A stretch of DNA of 64,000 nt from Paenibacillus macerans (GTDB lineage Bacteria; Bacillota; Bacilli; Paenibacillales; Paenibacillaceae), in contig NZ_JAMBOE010000019.1 of the NCBI RefSeq assembly GCF_023715465.1, forward strand, positions 1 through 64,000. Reading direction: 5' to 3'. Numbering within the stretch: position 1 is the first letter of the stretch; each line of letters starts with the position of its first letter. The notes below the pieces were generated by a model that was given only the letters and a program-made list of their open reading frames with translations, had not been told where the DNA came from and made no database searches. Made by a program: the position numbers and the translations under genes. Positions 16,325 through 23,424 of this stretch are shown here, in pieces.

Positions 16325-17701
16325 TTAAGCTTCATCGGCCAGCGAATCATGGTTCGCCTTGTTTTTCTTAAAGAAACCGAATACGACTGCCAATAGTACC
16401 AATCCAACAACCATTACAGTAACACCTGTAGCTCCAAACGATTTGGCGATATTTCCAAGCAGAATTCCGGAAGCCGCAAAGTCGGCATCAGAGAACGTTG
16501 TACTTGCAAAACCGAGATTGCCGAGAACCGGCATTAAGAATACTGGCAGAAAGGTAATCAACAATCCATTTACAAAGGAGCCCAGGGTAGCGCCGCGAAC
16601 ACCGCCTGTTGCATTACCGAATACCCCAGCGGTCGCCCCCGTAAAGAAATGGGGAACTACGCCCGGCAGAATGATCACGGATCCTGTAGCGGCAAGAATC
16701 ACCATTCCCACAATCCCGCCAAGGAAACTGCTAAAGAATCCAATTAACACCGCATTTGGCGCATATGGAAAAACAACCGGACAATCGAGAGCAGGCTTTG
16801 AGTTGGGAACAAGCTTTGTAGAGATCCCTTTGAAAGCGGGTACAATTTCAGCCAATACAAGCCGAACCCCGGAAAGAATGACGAACACCCCTGCTGCAAA
16901 GGTAACACCCTGAATAACGGAGAAAACAAGGTAATGCGTACCGCCGCTGAGTTCTGTCTCAACATAGGATGGACCAGCAAAGAAAGCAATGATGATATAA
17001 AGAACTACCATCGTTAACGAGATGGTCACGGAACTATCACGCAAAAATCCCAACCCTTTAGGAAAGTTAATCTCCTCTGTTGAACGGGAGCCTTTTCCGA
17101 CAAGCTTCCCTACAAGCCCGGAAGCAACATAACCCAAGCTGGAAAAGTGCCCGAACCCTACGCTGTCGTTACCCGTGATTTTCCGCATAAATGGTTGGCA
17201 AATGGCCGGAAAGACCGCCATGATCAGACCTAAAGCAAGGGAACCGACAATAATCAGCGGGACTCCTTTAAGACCTGAGACAACTAGAATAACAGCAAGC
17301 ATACAAGCCATATATAGGGTATGATGACCTGTTAGGAATATATATTTTAGCTTCGTAAAGCGCGCAATCAAGATATTCGCAATCATGCCAAAAAACATAA
17401 TAAAGGCGGTGACACTGCCAAATTCATTTAGAGCCATGGCCACAATGGCCTCGTTATTCGGAACAACGCCTGTTACGTGAAAGGCGCTTTGGAACATTTT
17501 CCCGAATGGATCCAGCGACTTAACAATGATTCCAGCCCCTGCGGAAATGACCAGAAAGCCCAGGAACGTTTTGGTTGTTCCTTTAACGATTTCACTTATT
17601 GGCTTTTTCTGAATAATGAGCCCCACTAGAGAAATTAACGCAACCAAGACGGCTGGCTGGCTCAAAATATCCATCATCAATTTGAGTATTCTTTCGCCCA
17701 T
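16325..17701 (-). CDS. PTS ascorbate-type (UlaA/SgaT) transporter subunit EIIC
   Basis: The 458-residue integral membrane protein has about 11-12 hydrophobic segments and UlaA-family blocks such as GHHTLYMACMLAV, FGHFSSLGYVASG and FFTGATAGVFGNATGG. It is the sugar-translocating channel of an L-ascorbate-type phosphotransferase system, taking substrate from outside while EIIB phosphorylates it. The EIIB gene lies 48 bp upstream. The family also moves other sugar acids and alditols, so ascorbate is a likely but unproven substrate. The start follows AAAAGGGGATA. Confidence 0.9.
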   Translation of the reverse strand: MGERILKLMMDILSQPAVLVALISLVGLIIQKKPISEIVKGTTKTFLGFLVISAGAGIIVKSLDPFGKMFQSAFHVTGVVPNNEAIVAMALNEFGSVTAFIMFFGMIANILIARFTKLKYIFLTGHHTLYMACMLAVILVVSGLKGVPLIIVGSLALGLIMAVFPAICQPFMRKITGNDSVGFGHFSSLGYVASGLVGKLVGKGSRSTEEINFPKGLGFLRDSSVTISLTMVVLYIIIAFFAGPSYVETELSGGTHYLVFSVIQGVTFAAGVFVILSGVRLVLAEIVPAFKGISTKLVPNSKPALDCPVVFPYAPNAVLIGFFSSFLGGIVGMVILAATGSVIILPGVVPHFFTGATAGVFGNATGGVRGATLGSFVNGLLITFLPVFLMPVLGNLGFASTTFSDADFAASGILLGNIAKSFGATGVTVMVVGLVLLAVVFGFFKKNKANHDSLADEA

Positions 17702-17749
17702 AGTATATATCCCCTTTTATTTTCCTTAGAATAGAGCTTTCTTCTGTGA

Positions 17750-18031
17750 TTAAAGCAATCCCTTTTCCTGGAATACTTCCTTAAGCTTCGCGCGAAGACC
17801 GTCCATATCTATGATGCTATCAATAACAATAACCTCCCCTAAATGCCCCATTCCTGTGGCAATATCCTTTGCGGCGATAAAAAGATCCGCTGAATCCGGA
17901 GTTGCCGAGCTAAGATCGGAATGATCTACTTCGATACCGCTTAAACCAAACTCCGACAGGATTTGTTGAACATTCATCTCTAACATGAAGCTGCTTCCTA
18001 GACCTGTACCGCAGATTGCCAATATTTTCAT
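17750..18031 (-). CDS. PTS ascorbate-type transporter subunit EIIB
   Basis: The 93-residue protein has the phosphocysteine loop at its N-terminus (ICGTGLGSSFMLEMNV, Cys8), as in UlaB and galactitol-type EIIB. It receives the phosphoryl group from an EIIA domain and passes it to the sugar bound by EIIC. It lies between the PRD regulator (50 bp upstream) and EIIC and is led by TTGGAGGAA. No separate EIIA gene is present in the cluster. Confidence 0.92.
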   Translation of the reverse strand: MKILAICGTGLGSSFMLEMNVQQILSEFGLSGIEVDHSDLSSATPDSADLFIAAKDIATGMGHLGEVIVIDSIIDMDGLRAKLKEVFQEKGLL

Positions 18032-18080
18032 GATAATTCCTCCAATTTTAATTTTGACAGCTTATGAAGACCATGGCGTA

Positions 18081-20144
18081 TTACACCGTGGCAGAATATA
18101 GCTTAAATAAGTCAAGAATTTTTTCGATGGACTCTTCTTCTTTTAAAAGCTCGATGTTCTTGGTATCGCTAAGAAGTTTGGTTAATTGAGTTAGCGCCTT
18201 AAGATGTGTCTTATTATCATTGGCCGCAACGCAGAATAATAGCCGGACGGGGTACTTTTCGTCATTTAAAAAATATACCGGCTTATTTAGCTTTAAAAAG
18301 CTCATCCCTACTTGATTCACTCCCATTTTAGGACGTGCATGCGGGATAGCGACTTCATTGCCAATGACTACATACGGGCCTAAGGTCTTAATATTTGAAA
18401 TCATTGCATCAATATAGGAAGGCTCAATCGCTCCTTTTTCCAGCAACGGCTTTGCCGCTGCTTTTATGGCCTCTTCCCAATCGAGGAGTTGTTCCATAAC
18501 TTGAATCGTTTCTTCTTTTAATAAATCGCTTAGCACAGGTTGGTTCCTCCTCTGTATATCTATTTTTTTATGAAAAGTCAGTTGACTTAAAGCATCCGTT
18601 AATCCTTTCTCATCATAAATATTTGCATAACGCTCAATCGTCTGGATCAGTTCTTTTAAGGATATGTCATGGTACTGGGTACCAAAAAGCTGCTGATACA
18701 CTTCATTAACTAATCTGTTTTTTTCATTTGGCGTCATGATTGGTTTTACATAAAAGCATGGAAGCGTTGACTCAAGTTCTACCGTCGAAAAGATAAGATC
18801 ATATTGAGCGATATTCTCGTTTTGGTATCCCTGTAAAGACAGTGTTTGTTCTACGGTGATTTCTGAGAAAAGCGACTCGATCAGGTGTTTCACCATCAGA
18901 GAAGAGCTTACTCCGCTTGGACAAACGACAATCGCTCTTTTCTTTTTCGGCATGGCTTGCTGCGGTTGAGCCAACAGTGCGCCAAAATGCATCGTAATAA
19001 AGCCGATTTCTTCCTCCGGAATATTGATGCTTAGCAGTGATCCAATGGGCTGAAGCAGCTCTTTTACAATGGTATACAGCTCATTGTGTTCACTTTTAAT
19101 TTGATCGAGAAGCGGATTATTGATAGGAATCCGATATTTCATTCGAAAATAAGCCGGCTTCAAATGCTGATATAAGGTGTGAATGACTTCGTCTTTTTTT
19201 TCGAAAACAATGGCCGCTTTATATTCAAAATCAACTACGAGCTGTTCGCATAAGTTAAAGAGCAGGTCCCGGCCCCCGTCTTGAACAGAGCGGCTTCCTA
19301 AAGACAAACCTAACAATTGGGTGGTGAAATAGCATAGCTCATTTTCATCTTCCTCAAAACCCAGATGATGAAATAATGCTTTTGCCACTGACCACATCTG
19401 ATCTTTTCTTAATAGCTCGATTTCATCACTATGAAACCGCACGAATTTTCTTTCCCGATGGCGGTAAGCATAGACAATGAGAAAATAGGCAAATTGATTA
19501 ACACGTTCCTCTACAAAATAGAGATGAAAGTGCTTCTCCACTTGCACAAGAGCACTGTGAATAGAATCTAACGGGATTGGTTCTTTTCGATCACGCACTA
19601 GATAGTTGATTAATTTTCCGAAATAGGGAATTTGCATCAGCTGTGCTAAATGGTGCTGAACAAGTGTCCTCTTATCCGACTCTGTACCCCGAAGATGATA
19701 ACCTCCCTGCCTGGAATACCGAATTTCGACCAAGAAAGGCTGATTCATTTCATTTGCCTTTTTCACATCGGAAATCACTGTGTTCTTACTTACCTGCAGA
19801 AGCTGTGTTAAATGAACCGATGAAATGTGTTCTTGCCGTATAAAGAGGTACAGGTAAATGAAAATCAATCGTTCCTCTTCCGTTAAAAATAGATCTTGTT
19901 TTTGGTTCTCCGATTGTTGTTTCCGATAAAAGTCCACCACCTCTTCCGGCACCATGATGTAATTCATTCCTTTGTACGGAATAGCAGGAAGTGCTCTCTC
20001 TTTCAACCAATAATTGATTTTATCCAAATCATAGGCAATTTGCCTTTTGGTTAATTGAGAGTGCTCCATGAGCTGATTCATGGTTGTATTCTTTACTTTT
20101 AAAAGGTGCTTCAGCAGAAATGCAGGTCGCTTATCAATCATCAT
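18081..20144 (-). CDS. PRD-containing transcriptional regulator with EIIB and EIIA domains (BglG/MtlR type)
   Basis: The 687-residue protein has an N-terminal helix-turn-helix region (about 1-150: MNQLMEHSQLTKRQIAYDLDKI and VHLTQLLQVSKNTVISDVKKAN) and two PTS regulation domains (about 180-400). An EIIB-like domain (IVVCPSGVSSSLMVKHLIESLF) follows, and then a C-terminal EIIA domain with the phosphohistidine in NEVAIPHARPK. Phosphorylation by PTS proteins should tune its activity. I chose ATG at 20144 because CAGGAGG lies 8 bases upstream. It heads the operon with EIIB and EIIC, and with no separate EIIA in the cluster its own EIIA domain may serve transport as well. It likely binds the element shared by the two promoter regions. 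Confidence 0.88.
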   Translation of the reverse strand: MMIDKRPAFLLKHLLKVKNTTMNQLMEHSQLTKRQIAYDLDKINYWLKERALPAIPYKGMNYIMVPEEVVDFYRKQQSENQKQDLFLTEEERLIFIYLYLFIRQEHISSVHLTQLLQVSKNTVISDVKKANEMNQPFLVEIRYSRQGGYHLRGTESDKRTLVQHHLAQLMQIPYFGKLINYLVRDRKEPIPLDSIHSALVQVEKHFHLYFVEERVNQFAYFLIVYAYRHRERKFVRFHSDEIELLRKDQMWSVAKALFHHLGFEEDENELCYFTTQLLGLSLGSRSVQDGGRDLLFNLCEQLVVDFEYKAAIVFEKKDEVIHTLYQHLKPAYFRMKYRIPINNPLLDQIKSEHNELYTIVKELLQPIGSLLSINIPEEEIGFITMHFGALLAQPQQAMPKKKRAIVVCPSGVSSSLMVKHLIESLFSEITVEQTLSLQGYQNENIAQYDLIFSTVELESTLPCFYVKPIMTPNEKNRLVNEVYQQLFGTQYHDISLKELIQTIERYANIYDEKGLTDALSQLTFHKKIDIQRRNQPVLSDLLKEETIQVMEQLLDWEEAIKAAAKPLLEKGAIEPSYIDAMISNIKTLGPYVVIGNEVAIPHARPKMGVNQVGMSFLKLNKPVYFLNDEKYPVRLLFCVAANDNKTHLKALTQLTKLLSDTKNIELLKEEESIEKILDLFKLYSATV

Positions 20145-20162
20145 TGAAAACACCTCCTGAAA

Positions 20163-20268
20163 TAATCATATAATAAACCGCTTTCATTTTGGTGAGTCAT
20201 TGAGAACAAACGATGGTGAGGAGTGATGAACAAAATTGGGCTGAAGTTCGGTTTGGGTAAAACACTGT
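20163..20268 (-). promoter_or_regulatory. PTS operon promoter region with cre site (near-copy of 16023-16125)
   Basis: On the minus strand ATGAAAGCGGTTTAT (20173-20187) fits the CcpA consensus with one mismatch, at the same relative position as the cre of the transketolase promoter. AATCATATA and GAACAAACGATG are shared blocks. A TATTAT -10 candidate overlaps the cre, so CcpA binding should repress. Confidence 0.65.
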
Positions 20269-20438
20269 ATGTGTGCAGAGGGAGTATAATAAGGGCGTAA
20301 CAAAAAATGGTGAAGGATATCGAGACATTAACTAGAAGAGGAAGCATCTCGAGCTGCGTGAAAATCTTGTGGCCGCAGAGGAAGGCAGGCTGAAAGTACA
20401 TCCCTGCCATTCTATTGCGATAAAGTCGAATTGGCGTT

Positions 20439-20622
20439 CTAACGGTTGCAAACGCCGTTATTTCAATAAAATGTAAGGGATACCAGACTTAACGGTTGTA
20501 ACAGAGCTTATTTAGCCTTTTTTCTGCGAATTCGAGGCCTTTTTCGCCAAATAAGCTCGCCTGCAACCGTTAAAAATTGAATTCCCGTCTTTTCGGCTAA
20601 ATAAGCGTACTTACAACCGTTA
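20439..20622. repeat. Interspersed repeat family A, array 2 (two forward, two inverted units)
   Basis: Forward units start at 20439 (CTAACGGTTGCAAACGCCG) and 20489 (TTAACGGTTGTAACAGAGC), each ending TTATTT. Inverted units at 20548-20573 and 20598-20622 end CTGCAACCGTTAA and TTACAACCGTTAG. The order and spacing match array 1 inside the 1.6-kb MITE, but no terminal inverted repeat or target duplication is visible here. Confidence 0.75.
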
Positions 20623-20706
20623 GCGAAAGACTAGGCCTGCAGATGTAAATAAAGATGTAGATGTAAATAGACCACTTTGGCCTACGCGAATGTGGTCTTT
20701 ATGCCA

Positions 20707-20988
20707 TCAATATTTCGTCCAATAATCTATATTACCGCTCGAGGCGCTGAATTTTGAACGTTGAGGCTGATCCCGTTCCCACGCCTCCAGGATGACTAGC
20801 GTATCCAATTCGGGATTGTCCGGCCAGAAGATATATCGCTGCTCTACCAACCCACGCAATCCGGCAAATATATCCTGCTTGTTCCTGCCGGTCTTAATCT
20901 CCAACTCATCGATCGTAGGCATCCGTTTCCGCTGCGTCGAATAGCTGTATAGGATACGAAGCAATTTCCGTTCAAGGTCTGGAAGCAA
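20707..20988 (-). CDS. Small SOS-controlled protein with winged-helix-like N-terminus
   Basis: The roughly 93-residue protein starts LPDLERKLLRILYSYSTQRKR and continues with PTIDELEIKTGRNKQDIFAGLRGLVEQ, a helix-turn-helix-like arrangement recalling the LexA N-terminal domain. A short tail with several aromatic residues follows. The start is probably TTG at 20988, 8 bases after AAAGGAG; a GTG at 20997 overlaps that site. Its promoter carries two LexA-type boxes. I do not know the family; a DNA-damage-induced regulatory or DNA-binding role is inference from the boxes and fold pattern. Confidence 0.6.
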   Translation of the reverse strand: MLPDLERKLLRILYSYSTQRKRMPTIDELEIKTGRNKQDIFAGLRGLVEQRYIFWPDNPELDTLVILEAWERDQPQRSKFSASSGNIDYWTKY

Positions 20989-21009
20989 TTTAAACACTCC
21001 TTTTGATTA

Positions 21010-21054
21010 AGAACATATGTTTGTATTATATACGAATATTCGTTCTGTATTCAA
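21010..21054 (-). promoter_or_regulatory. SigA promoter with two LexA (SOS) boxes
   Basis: On the minus strand -35 TTGAAT (21049-21054) and -10 TATAAT (21025-21030) are 18 bp apart. AGAACATATGTTTG (21010-21023) matches the B. subtilis SOS box CGAACRNRYGTTYG at 13 of 14 positions. CGAATATTCGTTCT (21033-21046) is a weaker second box in the spacer. Both would block RNA polymerase when LexA is bound. Confidence 0.8.
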
Positions 21055-21219
21055 TCAGAAAAAACTGTAATTCTCCTCTAAAAGTATCTAATCCGAAAAG
21101 AAATTCACGCCTAAAGTTATCCTATTTGTACATTTTTTTGTTGACAGTGAAAGTCATAGATTGCATAATAAGTTCAAATTACAATATTTTACATAAACAA
21201 AATTTTTAATTTCTCAAAA

Positions 21220-21855
21220 TTGATATTTTTGTCGGAAAGGAGGGAGATAGCGACGGTTAAGAGGCTTTTGGTAATTGCGGCGTGTCTGCTCTGCCTGATT
21301 GGCTTCTTCGCGTTTCGTTTTTATTCGGACGGCACTCCCGCAGAATGGCCGGTTGACGCCGATGAAGCGGCTTCCGCCGGCGATATTTCGTTGCTGGCCG
21401 CGTATAAGCTAGCATTGCCCGATGCCAAGAAATGGCGCCCGGAGGCGCAATTGTTTTTGATCACCAGCGTGGATGACGATGAGAAAGAATTCGCCGGAAC
21501 CGCAGGGAAACGTAAAAAGTGGAATCTGTTATTTGCCAATGTGTCCACGGAAGAAACGCTCCATGTTTCTATCGAAAACGGTACGGTCATAAGCACGGCG
21601 GAGAACAAGGAAAAAACGCTGGAAAATACTTTGATCCGGCCGGACAACATGAAAGTCGATTCTACCGATCTCATAGAAACGGCGATCCGTGACTTTACGC
21701 TAAAGCCCGGCGTCGATTGGGCGAACGGCTACCATTTTTCCCTGATGAACAACGGCGAGAGAACGGCATTGATCATTACGGGCCTTACCGGAGACGGCCG
21801 GTTTACGCAGGTTTATTATGATTCCCGCACCGGGGCGTATATCGGTTCCAAGTAA
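21220..21855 (+). CDS. Membrane-anchored or exported protein of unknown function
   Basis: The frame encodes a basic N-terminus (VKRLLVIAACLLCLIGFFAF), a hydrophobic segment that should be a signal anchor, and about 170 polar extracellular residues with alternating beta-strand pattern. No family is recognised. A strong ribosome site AAGGAGGGAG (21237-21246) is followed at the right distance by ACG GTT AAG AGG, not by ATG, GTG or TTG. The only in-frame standard starts are TTGs upstream of that site (21220, 21229). The start codon may be mutated or non-standard. It is 46 bp upstream of the lectin gene and may be cotranscribed. Confidence 0.6.
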   Translation: MIFLSERREIATVKRLLVIAACLLCLIGFFAFRFYSDGTPAEWPVDADEAASAGDISLLAAYKLALPDAKKWRPEAQLFLITSVDDDEKEFAGTAGKRKKWNLLFANVSTEETLHVSIENGTVISTAENKEKTLENTLIRPDNMKVDSTDLIETAIRDFTLKPGVDWANGYHFSLMNNGERTALIITGLTGDGRFTQVYYDSRTGAYIGSK

Positions 21856-21901
21856 AAACGCAATAAAGCAGTTTTAATCTTAATAAAAAGGATGTGTATT
21901 T

Positions 21902-22828
21902 ATGTTTGAAAAATGGTTTTCAAAAAAAGGATTGACCTTTGCCCTGGCCGCTATAATCACGGTGGCGTCGGCTGGAATATTCCACCCTGCACAGGCTTCA
22001 GCGGATCCGATCGTGTCCGGGCAGGTGTACAAGCTGATTAACGTAAACAGCGGCAAAGCTTTGGATGTGGAAGGATCGGGCACCAGCAATTATACGAATG
22101 TCATTATTTACACCGACAACGGCACCGGCGCGCAGAGATGGCGCATCATCGCCAATTCGGACGGTACGTACAAATTGATCAATACGAACAGCAACAAAGC
22201 TCTTGATGTGTACTCCTCCGGAACCGACGATTATACGAATGTCGATATTTATGACGATAATGGCACCGGCGCGCAAAAGTGGAATATCATAGCGAACGGC
22301 GACGGCAGCTACAAATTAATCAATCCCAACAGCAACATGGCTTTGGACGTATACGCCGCCGGGACGGCCGATTATACGAACGTCGATATATATACCGATA
22401 ACGGGACCGGCGCGCAAAAATGGAATATTATCCGGGTCGATGACAATTCCGGCAATCCGGGCAACCCCGGCGGACAGGTATACTCCTATCAGGACTTTAC
22501 GGCCTATACTTCTCCTGTCGGCGGCCTGACGGCTTCGGGGATATCTCCTGTTCCGTATACGAGCGCCGCGGTTCATCCATCCGACCGGTACAATCCTTAT
22601 TCGGCGCCCGTGTTCCCGTTCGGTTCCATCATTACTACGACCCAACCGCTTTATCTTCCCGGCTACGGCGCCAAGAGCACCTTTGTCGTGCACGATAAAG
22701 GCGATTTGGCCTTTCAGAAATCCGAATATTGGGTAGATATCCTCTTCGATTTTGAAAATAACCCTAATGCGGTGCCAAACGCCATCAACTTCGGCAATCA
22801 AAAAGTCAGCTACACGGTGAGCCGGTAA
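21902..22828 (+). CDS. Secreted ricin-type lectin protein with C-terminal 3D-like domain
   Basis: The 308-residue protein has a signal peptide (about 1-35, cleaved near AQASA). Three near-identical 43-residue repeats (about 40-180) follow, each with YKLIN-x-NS-x-ALDV and ending GTGAQ-(K/R)-W, the QxW signature of a beta-trefoil ricin B/CBM13 lectin that binds galactose- or xylan-type glycans. After a Gly/Asn/Pro linker the C-terminal part (FPFGSIITTTQPLYLPGYGAKSTF, then DKGD and VDILFDF) resembles the double-psi beta-barrel 3D domain of wall-acting proteins, with Asp residues in the expected places. I infer a wall- or polysaccharide-binding secreted protein, possibly hydrolytic. Confidence 0.75.
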   Translation: MFEKWFSKKGLTFALAAIITVASAGIFHPAQASADPIVSGQVYKLINVNSGKALDVEGSGTSNYTNVIIYTDNGTGAQRWRIIANSDGTYKLINTNSNKALDVYSSGTDDYTNVDIYDDNGTGAQKWNIIANGDGSYKLINPNSNMALDVYAAGTADYTNVDIYTDNGTGAQKWNIIRVDDNSGNPGNPGGQVYSYQDFTAYTSPVGGLTASGISPVPYTSAAVHPSDRYNPYSAPVFPFGSIITTTQPLYLPGYGAKSTFVVHDKGDLAFQKSEYWVDILFDFENNPNAVPNAINFGNQKVSYTVSR

Positions 22829-22859
22829 GCAAGGGCCGGCCTTGTTTCAACACAAAAAT

Positions 22860-22909
22860 AACGGGACAAAAGGCTAACCATTTACCGGAGCCTGCGTCCC
22901 GTTTTTTTA
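22860..22909 (+). terminator. Terminator of the lectin gene
   Basis: AACGGGAC pairs with GTCCCGTT at the ends of a roughly 44-nt hairpin, followed by seven Ts. Confidence 0.8.
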
Positions 22910-22964
22910 TTTTTCTTGCCGCTACCGTTAAATTAATTTTCCTTACTCCTACCCCAATGGAATA

Positions 22965-23025
22965 ATCAAATTTGCATTTGATTATAAACAGGATTTGTCA
23001 TATAATAATCAAACCATCATTTGAT
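22965..23025 (+). promoter_or_regulatory. cadCA promoter with two CadC-type operators
   Basis: TTGATT (22978-22983) and TATAAT (23001-23006) are spaced 17 bp. ATCAAAT-4 nt-ATTTGAT (22965-22982) overlaps the -35, and ATCAAA-6 nt-TTTGAT (23008-23025) overlaps the start region. These palindromes are the expected type for the metal-sensing ArsR-family repressor encoded just downstream. Confidence 0.85.
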
Positions 23026-23040
23026 TGTAGGGGTGAAGAT

Positions 23041-23424
23041 ATGAACGAGCAAGAAAAGGACACATGTGAAATTTATTGTTACGACGAGCCTAAAGTCCGT
23101 AAGGTACAACTTGCCATTGAAGGACAAAATATTCAAGGCATGGTCAAAATGTTCAAGGTACTGGCGGATGAAACAAGAATGAAAATTGCTTTCGCCCTTT
23201 GCGAGGAAGATGAACTATGTGTTTGTGACGTGGCCAACATCATCGGTTCCTCGATGGCAACCGCTTCTCATCATCTCCGGACTTTAAAACAGCTCGGTTT
23301 AGCGAAATATCGCAAGGAAGGTAAATTAGTTTTTTATTCGCTGGAAGACGACCAAGTTCGTCAATTGGTACAGCTTGCTTCCACTCATTCAGGGGAGTTG
23401 ATCACAAATGGAAAAACAACTTGA
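23041..23424 (+). CDS. cadC: Cadmium/zinc/lead-responsive ArsR family repressor
   Basis: The 127-residue protein is an ArsR/SmtB winged helix (LADETRMKIAFALCEEDELCVCDVANIIGSSMATASHHLRTLKQLGLA). The metal-site cysteines are seen in the N-terminal CEIYC pair and in the ELCVCD motif, as in CadC of Staphylococcus plasmid pI258. Metal binding should release it from the palindromes in the promoter. The ATG at 23041 follows GGGGTGAAG. Its 3' end overlaps cadA by 17 bp, so the pair is cotranscribed and coupled. Confidence 0.93.
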   Translation: MNEQEKDTCEIYCYDEPKVRKVQLAIEGQNIQGMVKMFKVLADETRMKIAFALCEEDELCVCDVANIIGSSMATASHHLRTLKQLGLAKYRKEGKLVFYSLEDDQVRQLVQLASTHSGELITNGKTT

